A DNA stretch of 16,772 nt from Chlamydomonas sphaeroides (taxonomy: Eukaryota; Chlorophyta; Chlorophyceae; Chlamydomonadales; Chlamydomonadaceae). The DNA lies in the NCBI GenBank assembly GCA_001662425.1, contig BDDC01000201.1, forward strand, positions 7,429 to 24,200, given 5' to 3'. The notes under the pieces are model-generated. The model made no database searches. It was given only the letters and a program-made list of their open reading frames with translations, and had not been told where the DNA came from. The position numbers and the translations under genes were made by a program. Below, one piece after another: positions 1-6,878 of the stretch (the stretch's first letter is position 1; each line of letters opens with the position of its first letter).

Positions 1-1095
1 TCCCATAGGAGGGCATGGAAGCACCACGGGCCCGCCGGGGAGAGGAGCTCGGGCGCCACAAGGGCGACCGGTGGGAGGAAGGAGAAGGCAGAGACGAGGC
101 GGCGAAGGGCGGGGCACGAGACCGGCAGAGCGCGACCCAGGACGGTGGCCGGCGCGCCGCAAGGCGAGGCCAGGAGGCAGAGGGGGTGCGCCGCCGGGTG
201 GACCTGTCGCAGGAGGGAGCCGGCGACGGCCACCCAGGGAGGGGCGCCCACCACGCCACCCCCGGCGAGGCGCAGCCAGCGGACCGCTAACACGGCGTGG
301 CGGCCACGGACGTGTTCCACCAGCGGTAGTAGCCTGAAGCCGCCCACAGCAGGCGGCAGATGGCAGCGTGGACGTGGGCGATCGCTGCCCAGCTACCCCG
401 GGCGCCGTGGCGGGGGTCAAGCGGGTCGGCGCGCCCTGACAGGCACGTACCTGGACCGTGGCGGTAGGCACGCCAGCAGCCCGGACGTCGGGTCGGGCCA
501 GCTCGGGTACGCAGGCAGCAGGCTGGGGGAGGAGCTGGCCGGGCAGGGCCAGGACGGCCAGGGCGGCTCCTACATGCGCGGCGGCAGCGGCGGCACATAC
601 CTGAACGGCGGCGGAGGCGATGAGGATGGGAGCGAAGGCGAGGAGGCGGCGTTGGGCCCACGGCAGGCCGCTGGCAGCGGTGCCGCGGCCTGCACTGAGC
701 CAGCTGACCCCCGGCTTGGAGGAACCAAGCGCGGGCGCGACATCGGCCCCGGCGCGGAGGAGGTCTGGGACGTTGGGCGCAGGGCGGTGCGGCCCTTTGG
801 CAGCGGCCCGGATCAGCGGCGCCGCCACACGGCCGCCGCCTCGTGCCCTGGCGCAGCGGGCTTAGTGGCAGGCGCCGCTGGACCTGCGGCATTACGTGGA
901 AGTGACCCGTCCACGGCCGGCGCCCGGCGGCAGCCCGCTGCGGCGACGTGCCCCGCCGGAGGCCCAGCTGCCCGGCCGTACGGCCCCATGGGCGGCCAAG
1001 CCAGTGACGGCTTCCTCCGGGGCGGCGCGGAGCACGCTGGCCCTGGCCGCAGCGGCAGCGACAGTGCGGCGGAAGCGAAGGCCAGCGCTCGGCAG
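1..1095 (+). CDS. Copy A N-terminal exon (partial, open to the left edge)
   Basis: The first forward frame is open from base 1 to 1095 and ends at a strong donor (CAG|GTGAGC) in phase 0, the same phase as the matching donor in copy B at 9913. The encoded sequence is low-complexity and probably disordered, rich in Gly, Arg, Ala and Ser. Residues encoded at about 570-830 match copy B at about 9500-9760: both have a Gly-Gly-Thr/Ser-Thr-Tyr-Leu stretch followed by a Gly/Asp/Glu patch and then a basic Lys-Arg segment, which could serve in nuclear import. No start codon can be assigned because homology to B's first exon is not visible in the window. Bases 1-430 are weakly supported; other frames are also open there, as expected at this GC content, and they could belong to something else. 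No enzymatic domain is visible. Confidence 0.4.
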
Positions 1096-1711
1096 GTGAG
1101 CTGCGGAGGCGCACGTAATGGCACTAGGCGCATTGCGCGCTTCGCGCTGGTGCATCAAGCTGGGGTCGCCCTGCACGACCCGAGCGCAGCTGCTGCCACA
1201 TGCGTGCGCGCAGGGCCTGCGCACCCACGAGGTTGCCGCCACGGGCGCGGCGTTCCTCGCGAGCCTGGACCGCGCGCAGGACGGCCGCGACCCGTCGGCA
1301 CGCCCGGTCGCGGAGCCGCCACTAGCCCGCCGGGAGGACGTGCCGTCAGCCGCACCAGCGTGGGAGGCCCCATGCGCCGTGGAGCCCCCCGGCAAGCAGC
1401 AGGAGCCGCCGGCGCCCGCCCAGGTGCATCTCTTTGCGGCTGCTGGCTGCCCACCGCACACTCGCATCCTATGCTAGACCACGTGCTAGGCAAAGACCAC
1501 GCTCAGCTGCTGGCCCTAGCCACGTGTCCGCGCCGCAGCAAAGGCCCTTGGCCCGCGCCCACGCGCGCAACAGCTTCCGTGTGCTGTCTGATTGGGCCGG
1601 CCCAAGACCGTGGCTCCTACCAACCGCAACCCAACACGCCTGACCCTAACCAACCCAGTACGCATGCTGACCACTCAATACGCATGGCCCTCACCCGACT
1701 TGTGAACGCAG
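1096..1711 (+). other. Copy A intron region with a possible extra exon
   Basis: It begins with the phase-0 donor at 1096 and ends with an acceptor (GAACGCAG) at 1711, after which the sequence resembles copy B exon 3 (12 of the first 16 bases match). Inside it, 1214-1423 is bounded by CAG on the left and CAG|GTGCAT on the right, and is open in a phase-compatible frame for 70 codons (acidic/Pro-rich, ending in a Lys-Gln-Gln-Glu-Pro-Pro stretch). It may therefore be an extra exon with no counterpart in B. Whether it is spliced in cannot be told from sequence alone. Confidence 0.35.
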
Positions 1712-2800
1712 GCCGGCTGGTGCAACGATGCCACCAGCGCACCTCCCGGAATCGGCGCCAGCGCCAGTGGCCCTGACGCCAGCCAGGACCCCCCCATCGG
1801 CCGTCGCTTCAGCTTCCCCTCAGGCGGCAGCGAGCGGGCGGCCCGTGCGCGCGCCTGCTCCCTGGCCCCATAGAGGAGCTGGCCACACGCCGTGGCAGCG
1901 GCGACCGCCGCACGGCGCGTTGCCGCTGCACTTGCGGCCGCAGCAGGGCCCGAGTGCGGCGCCACAACCACAGCCGCCGCTGCCCGGCGCTGCAGGGGCA
2001 GCTGGCAGGGCGCCTCAGCGGGACGACGTCCCCGGCGGTTGCGGAATTGCGCCCGGCGCGGCGTGCGCGCTGCCTGGCGGGGTCATGGGTGTAATGGGTG
2101 AGCGAGAGGCACAGCATGGCGGCGCGCAGCACCACCAGGGCCCCTTGCCGCCGGGTGGGGCGCCGCGCTGCAGCGGGGATGCCCGCTCCCAGTCGCCGCC
2201 GCAGCAGCCTCAGCAACCGAAGGCTGCGCGGGGGCCGTCGCCGGAGGCGCTGCTTGCTGCAGCTTCCGCGCTGGCGGCCATGAGCTGCTGCGTCGCTGCC
2301 TCGGATACAAATGCCGTGGAGGTCCCCCTGCAGCCACTTCCCCCCGGCGCTCTGGCCGCCGCGGCCGTCAAGCCTGAACCGGACAGCGGAGCTCCAGCCG
2401 AGAGCGTCCGACCGGTCCGGTCTGCAAGAACCCGGCGCCGGCCGCCGCGCTGCCGGGCGGGACCACGGCCGCTGCGGCCGCGCCGTGCTCCCCACCACCG
2501 CCGGCCAGCGGCTGCGATGCCGAGCTTGTGGAGACCGTTGCGCTGGCGAGGCCGCAAGCGCCGGAGCGTCGACGCCAGCTGCGGCTGCAGCGCCGGCTGA
2601 CGTGCAGTCCCCGGCGCCAGGCGCGCCTACGTCGCGGACCCTCAAGCCCGAGCCCGGTCAGTGCGACGCAGCGCACCAGCTCGGAATGGCTGGCCTCAAC
2701 GCCCCGTCGGCCGCTGCGCTGCCCTACGAAAACGCTTCCGCAGCGGCCACGCCAGCTGAGCGGCATCCCTCGCCACCGCCGCCAGGCGGCTGCGACGGGG
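1712..2800 (+). CDS. Copy A linker region, Ala/Pro/Gln-rich, between N-terminus and R2
   Basis: This is low-complexity coding-type sequence corresponding to the B region 10277-12650. The start at 1712 is homologous to B exon 3, but that frame stops at 1872. The frame of 1728-2600 then carries long Pro/Gln/Ala tracts and a Val-Lys-Pro-Glu-Pro motif at 2367. The neighbouring frame takes over by 2641, where a Leu-Lys-Pro-Glu-Pro motif sits, and continues into R2. Both motifs match the SUMO-attachment consensus and have equivalents in B. The R1 repeat that B carries in this interval (11792-12160) is not recognisable here in any forward frame, so it was lost in A or gained in B. Exon boundaries here are not resolved. 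Confidence 0.35.
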
Positions 2801-2802
2801 AT

Positions 2803-3185
2803 GCCACAGTGACCTTGAAGGCCGGGGCCACGCGCACGGGCAGCGTGTACGTGCTTGAGGCCCCGGTAGCGTGGCTGCTGGGAGCGAGGGCCGGTGGCAG
2901 CATCAGGTTTGCCGGCAGGACAGCCGGTGCCGCTGAGGCCAGAGGAGCCGAACGGCGCAGCCTCCTCGGGCGCCGGTGTATGCCTGCTGAGCTGAGTGTT
3001 CTCAAATGGGGTTCCTCAAATGGCGCCTGACGGGCCTAAACTCGTGGCTGCGCAACCGCGGCGCGCGGGCGGGCGACGGCCTGCGGCTGGAGCCCGTGGC
3101 GCCGCCAGCTGGCCAGCCCGGCGCTGCCGGCACGGCCGCCGCGTGCATGGCCGTGAGCCTGCTGCGGCAGGAGGGCGCCGCCGGC
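2803..3185 (+). pseudogene. Copy A repeat R2 (B3-like), frameshifted
   Basis: The first half (2803-3000) keeps the Gly-Ala-Thr-Arg-Thr-Gly-Ser motif that opens B repeat R2. The second half (from about 3018) keeps the Trp-Arg-Leu-Thr-Gly-Leu motif, the Gly-Ala-Arg-Ala-Gly-Asp turn and the Arg-Leu-Glu-Pro-Val strand, nearly identical to B. The halves lie in different frames. The junction carries a 14-nt unit (3001-3014) whose first nine bases recur at 3015-3023; removing one unit would put the halves in one register. The segment between them that is acidic in B (Asp/Glu run at about 12810) has diverged or been lost. Confidence 0.6.
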
Positions 3186-3266
3186 CAGGAACCCGGCATG
3201 CTGCTGGCCGACAGCGGCAGCGGCAGCGGCAGCAGTCATGCCGCCGGCAGCGAAAGCGGGGACGAC

Positions 3267-3315
3267 GTTGGGGGCGACGACGATGTCAGCGCCGGAGGGG
3301 TTAGATAGCGGCCAG
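3267..3315 (+). other. Possible 49-nt intron between copy A R2 and R3
   Basis: GT at 3267 and AG at 3314-3315 would join two frames exactly in phase (phase 0 on both sides), removing a TAG at 3306. The 3' end has no good pyrimidine tract and 49 nt is very short for a green-algal intron, so an indel in an acidic Ser/Asp linker is at least as likely. Copy B reads through this linker without an intron. Confidence 0.2.
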
Positions 3316-3693
3316 GAGATGCGCGTTGCGCTGACCCAGCGCGACATTGCCCTCGGCTTCGTCAGCCTCCCGATCAACACCGTCCGGCGGCTGCTGGGCG
3401 AGGGTCTCGCGGGCCGCGACCTGGGCCCCGGCCAGGCCCTGCCGGCCCGAAACCCCCAAGGCCACACGGTAGGTGCAGGCTCACTGCGGAGCTATCCCCA
3501 GGGAAAGGGCTATCGCTGGAGGCTGGGCGCGGCCGGGCGCTGGTTTGGGAGTGCTGGAGCGCGCGCCGGAGACGTGCTGTGCCTGAGCGCCGTGCCCTCG
3601 GAGGCTGCTGGTGGCGGCGTGGCTGAAGATGACGTGGATGCCCTGGTGTTGCGCTTGGAGAGGCGCGGTGCCGGCGGCCGGCGCGGTGGTGCG
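3316..3693 (+). CDS. Copy A repeat R3 (B3-like)
   Basis: It aligns with B repeat R3 (13127-13474). It is an open segment with the pattern Pro-x(3)-Val-Arg-Arg-Leu-Leu-Gly, then Gly-Pro-Gly-Gln-Ala, then Tyr-Arg-Trp-Arg-Leu, and finally Gly-Ala-Arg-Ala-Gly-Asp followed by a hydrophobic strand. This matches the outline of a B3 barrel (Pro-x-x-[Val/Phe] after the first strand, a central Trp strand and a Gly-Asp turn near the end), but I cannot confirm the fold. The frame stays open to 3871 through an acidic Gly/Ser linker that contains a short ATA microsatellite at 3780, read as four Ile. Confidence 0.5.
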
Positions 3694-3939
3694 GCTGGCG
3701 GCGGCCGTGGCTCCGATGGAGAGGTCCCGGACGGCAACGGAGATGCGGCTGAGACATGCAGCGAGGGCGATGGCAGCGGAATAATAATAATAAGCGAACG
3801 CCGGGCAGGGCCCTGGCGTGGGTTAAGGGGGCGGCTTGGGGCCGTCACCGAGCGGCGATGGCAGCGGCAGTGATTTGGGCCGCGGCCGGGACGGCTGGAG
3901 CGGCGACGGCGACGGCGACAGCGGCACGGCCAGCAACGG

Positions 3940-4370
3940 CAACGCACGGCAGCGGCAGCGACGACGATGGCAGCAGCCATGACAGCGACAGCGACGGCGA
4001 CGGCGGCGGCAGCCACAGTGACGACAGAAGCGGGGAGGAGCGCGGCGCGCGCCAGGCGAGCGGGCACTGGCTGCTGCACGTGACCAAGCTCCGCACGCTG
4101 GGCGGCCCCTTCGTGGGCGTGGCGCTGCGCGCCGCCTTTCCGCAGCAGTGCGCCTGGAGGCCAGTGGCGGCGCCTGCCAGCGCGTGGCTCTGTACGTGCG
4201 CGAGCTCGACGGGGCGCGGCTTCGGGCGCACCGCCTCAACCTCGTCCAGCAGGGCTTCGGCGTGGGGCTCTCCGACGGCGGCAAGCTAGCCCGCCAGCTG
4301 GGACTGTGCCACGGCGACGAGCTGTCGCTTTCGCTGCAGCCCGACGGTCGCGGCGTCCTGGAGCCCGCTG
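3940..4370 (+). pseudogene. Copy A acidic linker and repeat R4, frameshifted
   Basis: A Ser/Asp-rich run (about 3955-4035) precedes a Leu-x-Val-Thr-Lys-Leu-Arg-Thr-Leu motif and a Phe-Pro-Gln-Gln-Cys-Ala motif. Both are shared with B R4 (13628-13954). After the Cys-Ala the homologous frame moves by -1 relative to the codon register (near 4148). It then continues with the Asp-Gly-Gly-Lys-Leu-Ala-Arg-Gln-Leu-Gly-Leu motif, which in B is Asp-Gly-Gly-Arg-Leu-Ala-Arg-Gln-Leu-Gly-Leu. The Gly-rich loop of B (Gly/Asp run at about 13770-13800) is missing in A, and the frame change sits at that deletion. Confidence 0.5.
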
Positions 4371-4462
4371 CCGCCGGCCCCAACGCAGTCGCAGCCACGG
4401 CGGCGGCGGGCGACGGCGTGAGAGCCGGCGGCGCAGCAGGGGCAGGCGGCTCCGGCTCCGCC

Positions 4463-4498
4463 GCCGGCGCCGGCGCCGGCGCCGGCGCCGGCGCCGGC
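4463..4498 (+). repeat. (GCCGGC)6 microsatellite encoding Ala-Gly
   Basis: There are six perfect copies of GCCGGC in the linker between copy A R4 and R5, read as alternating Ala-Gly. B has a different Gly-Ala hexanucleotide tract, placed after R5 (14501-14530). Confidence 0.95.
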
Positions 4499-4523
4499 TC
4501 CGTCGCCGGCCCCGGCCCCGGCG

Positions 4524-4906
4524 GCACACACATCTTCGCGCTGAGCCCGTCGGCTTGTAGGTCCGACGCCGTGTACGTGCCGCAGGGTGTGGTGGTGGCG
4601 CTGCTCGGGCTTGATGCGGTCCGGCCGCCCGCCGGCCGCAGCGTGCCGCTGCAGCCCGACCCGGAGGACGCCTCGGGGCACCTGCTGACGGGCGCAGCGA
4701 TGAGGTGGACTGCGCGCCAGTGGCGCCTGTGCGGCATGCGGCGCTGGCTGGGGGCTGGGGGCGCCGGGCCCAGGCGCCGCTTGCGGCTGGCGCGTGCGGA
4801 CGCGCCCGCAGCCGAGGGCGGTCAGGGCGCCAGCGGCATGGCGGTGCGTGGTGCCCCCTGGAGGGAGCCCCTGCACCAGCAGGCGGGGGCACAGGTGGAG
4901 CCGTAG
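4524..4906 (+). pseudogene. Copy A repeat R5 (B3-like), C-terminal part degraded
   Basis: It aligns with B R5 (14024-14380). The shared landmarks are Val-Tyr-Val-Pro-Gln, Ala-Leu-Leu-Gly, Pro-Ala-Gly-Arg-Ser-Val-Pro-Leu-Gln-Pro, a Leu-Leu-x-Gly-Ala segment and a Trp-Arg-Leu/Val strand. After the Trp strand the sequence diverges: the Gly-Ala-x-x-Gly turn is partly lost, and the frame ends at TAG 4904. The region 4907-5100 has no convincing match to B. Confidence 0.45.
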
Positions 4907-5103
4907 GCGGGGGCGCAGGCGGAGCTGCCGTAGCAGCAGGTGCAGGGCCAGAAAGCGCCATCAGACGCTGGTGATGGCGGCCTCAGCCCTGGCGCCGATG
5001 CGGCTGCAGGGCCCAGCGCCGGTCGAGCTGCGCCCTCCACCGCAGCGCCGCGCGCCGGCATGCCAGCGGCACGCCACAGCGGGAGCTCTGACGGCGCTGC
5101 AGC

Positions 5104-5709
5104 ATGCTCCGCAGAGCCGGCACCGCACGCAGCCGCAGCCGCCGTCGCACGGTCCGGGACGCCGCCGGGTCCTCCCCACCTGCGCCTCCGTGCCGCTGCG
5201 CCTCCGTGCCGCGGCGCCTGTGCCGCGGCCAGCTGTCCGCTCCCGCAGTCGGGCTGCAGGTGCTGCTACCGGAGGAGGTCGATGCTGCCGTCGCCGCCGA
5301 GCCCAGCGGCATGCTGCTGCGGGAGCTGCTGGGGCGCAGGTCTGCCGGTCGATGGCCAGCGATGGCCACACTGCGGCCGCTGCGCTCCCCAAACGGCGGG
5401 GTCGTCTCGGAGGCTGCGCACAGCAGCTGTGCGGTTGACGATGCACCCAGCACGAGCACGACGGCGCCGCAACAGGGGCAGGGACCTATGGAGCGGCAGC
5501 AGCAGTCGCTGGAGGAGCTGACGGTGAAGGCGCCGGCGACGTTGCCGGAGCCAAAGCAGCTGCAGGCGTCAGCGCAGCAGCAGTCGCCTGTACCGACGCA
5601 GCAGCAGCAGGCCCTGACACCGGCGCAGCAGCAGGCCCTGACACCGGCGCAGCAGCAGGCCCTGACACCGGCGCAGCAGCAGGCGCAGAAGCAGGCTGCG
5701 GAGCTGTAA
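5104..5709 (+). pseudogene. Copy A remnant of R6 and Gln-rich linker, ending in a stop
   Basis: One frame carries a Gly-x-Leu-Ser-Ala-Pro-Ala stretch followed by Leu-Leu-Pro and a Leu-Leu-Arg-Glu-Leu segment, matching B R6 (14741-15070) with most of the middle deleted. It then has a Gln-Gly-Pro-x-Glu-Arg segment followed by Ser-x-x-Glu-Leu, as B has just after R6. A Gln-rich tract with three perfect 24-bp units follows. TAA at 5707 ends the frame well before the SET domain. In B the corresponding linker is open through to SET. Confidence 0.5.
5602..5673 (+). repeat. 24-bp minisatellite, 3 perfect copies (AQQQALTP-type peptide)
   Basis: Units at 5602-5625, 5626-5649 and 5650-5673 are identical (cagcagcaggccctgacacc plus ggcg) and each encodes Gln-Gln-Gln-Ala-Leu-Thr-Pro-Ala. 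A degenerate fourth unit follows. B's equivalent linker expands a different unit (Glu-Gln at 15584-15652). Confidence 0.95.
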
Positions 5710-5859
5710 CCGGCGGATTCCCCAACGCAGGCGCAGGCCCTGGCGCCGAAGGAGCAGAAGGCGCCGGAACAGCAGCGAGAGGCGCTGGTACAGCAGCAGG
5801 CGCAGGACCAAAGGCCCTGGTCCGCACCTGCCATCGGACGCCTGCTGCATGGCTGGATG

Positions 5860-6068
5860 CCGGCATGCATGTCCTTGGCCTGCCGCCGCTGCAGCCAGGG
5901 GAGGTGCGGCTGTGCGGCCTCCCTTCCACGCGCACCCCTCGCTGGACGTCCGCGGCGCCATGCAGCGCTGGGAGCAGAGACGCGGAGGAGAGCACAGATT
6001 GCTGGGCCATTGCCCTGGAGAGGCGCAGATGGGCGTCCCGTGCATCGATGGCAGCAGCGAGGGGGCTC
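5860..6068 (+). pseudogene. Copy A pre-SET region with compensating indels
   Basis: It is strongly similar to B 15940-16110 (Leu-Pro-Pro-Leu-x-Pro-Gly-Glu-Val-Arg-Leu-Cys-Gly-Leu, then Ser-Leu-Asp-Val-Arg-Gly-Ala-Met-Gln-Arg-Trp-Glu-Gln). A 5-base excess near 5925-5935 moves the frame, and a 4-base excess near 6050-6065 restores it (net +9). The roughly 45 codons between are homologous to B only in the shifted frame. Confidence 0.6.
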
Positions 6069-6534
6069 GCTGGGCCCCTGCCACCTTGGGTTACGGCATT
6101 CCGGAGCCACTGACTGGACCGTGACCTGGTGTGCTGGGGGCTGGCGGCGGCGCTGGGGCTGACGGCCGAGCGAGGCCTGGACGCGCCACTGCCCGAGAGG
6201 CCGCTGCAGCCAACCGGTGTGGAGCCGAGGCGGGACCCCGGCCGCGGAGGTCTGGGTCTCTTCGCCACTGCCCTCATACCCAAGAACAGCGTCATCGGCG
6301 TCGTCAGCGGATACGTGCTGCCGCAGCAGCCCGGCGGTGGTAGCTTTCTTGTCCGTGGCTACATGCACTTGCCGGCCGAGAGTCAGCAGGAGCTGAAGCG
6401 GAGGCTCACCTACGGCACGTCACAAAGCAGTGTGGACGAGGCGCTGCCATGGCGCTTCCTGGCGGCCTCCTTCCGCCTGCCCTACGTCGGACCCGAGGAG
6501 CTGGCGGCGGCTAGGGTGGCCGCCGAGGGACCAG
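6069..6534 (+). CDS. Copy A SET domain, first part (contains an in-frame TGA)
   Basis: The frame is homologous to B 16120-16589. TGA at 6111-6113 replaces an Asp codon of B (Ser-His-Asp-Leu-Asp becomes Ser-His-stop-Leu-Asp). After it the frame is open to the donor at 6535. The SET-N signature begins at 6216 with Gly-Val-Glu-Pro-Arg-Arg, then Gly-Arg-Gly-Gly-Leu-Gly-Leu-Phe-Ala-Thr, and the Ile-Gly-Val-Val-Ser-Gly-Tyr-Val strand, which is the classic start of a SET domain (S-adenosylmethionine-binding G-x-G region). The exon ends with a Leu-Pro-Trp-Arg-Phe-Leu and Phe-Arg-Leu-Pro-Tyr-Val segment. It lies immediately 5' of a conserved phase-1 intron. A product would need translation from a downstream ATG or a splice that skips the stop. 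Confidence 0.6.
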
Positions 6535-6652
6535 GTGCGGCGGGCCTTTCGCTGTCAGTTTGGGGCCAAAGAGGGTCGGTCCTGCTGCCACACGGTGGAG
6601 CCAGCAGAGCATCGAATCCTGCCGGCTTCAATCCTTTCCTTCCGGCCCGCAG
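6535..6652 (+). other. Copy A SET intron 1 (118 nt, phase 1)
   Basis: Donor CCAG|GTGCGG, acceptor CCCGCAG|GCC with a clear pyrimidine tract. Splicing joins Gly-Pro-Gly-Leu-Pro-Pro-Leu-Asp in frame. Copy B has the same intron, same length, with about 7 differences in 118 bases. Confidence 0.85.
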
Positions 6653-6803
6653 GCCTCCCTCCGCTGGATGTGCAGCAGCTGGGGTACGGCAACCTGGCGG
6701 CTCTGGTCAACGACCCGCGGGCCATCGACCCCAGCCGCCTGCCCAGCGGGCCGGACGCCTTCAGCAGCACGGCAGATATCGACCGCGCAAATTGCATGGT
6801 ACG
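6653..6803 (+). CDS. Copy A SET domain, middle exon
   Basis: This exon encodes the SET segment Gly-Asn-Leu-Ala-Ala-Leu-Val-Asn-Asp-Pro-Arg and, after an insert of about 22 residues, Arg-Ala-Asn-Cys-Met. In canonical SET domains this position is Gly-Asn-x-x-Arg-Phe-x-Asn-His-Ser followed by Pro-Asn-Cys, which contacts the cofactor; here Asn-His-Ser is Asn-Asp-Pro. The donor I prefer is at 6804 (ACG|GTGGGC), because it joins the next exon in the frame that continues the SET motif. The alternative GT five bases upstream would give the wrong frame. Confidence 0.7.
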
Positions 6804-6878
6804 GTGGGCCTGCTTTGTGCTGACGTAGAGGCACGTAGCTTGACCCTCGCTTTGTCCTCGCCGCTCCTGCCGCTTCAG
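6804..6878 (+). other. Copy A SET intron 2 (75 nt)
   Basis: Donor GTGGGC and acceptor CTTCAG preceded by a T/C-rich stretch. It contains TAG at 6825 in the incoming frame, so it must be removed for the SET domain to continue. Copy B ends before this point. Confidence 0.7.

Noticed and set aside
1643..1662. CCCTAACC-like stretch, resembling a telomere repeat
   Set aside because: It is a single unit, not repeated, and not the algal TTTTAGGG type.
1096..1776. Continuation of the copy A N-terminal open frame to 1776
   Set aside because: A strong donor at 1096, in the same phase as the copy B donor at 9914, and loss of similarity beyond it indicate an intron; the open frame here is a GC effect.
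5602..5673. Regular direct repeats as a possible CRISPR array
   Set aside because: The units are contiguous 24-mers with no spacers, in a coding-type Gln-rich linker of a eukaryotic gene.
4983..6368. Long minus-strand open frame (461 codons), rich in Cys and Arg
   Set aside because: It lies opposite the copy A linker and SET exons; its Cys runs are the complement of the CAG-repeat linker. High GC makes stop codons rare on all frames. It shows no domain and no conserved start or splice structure.
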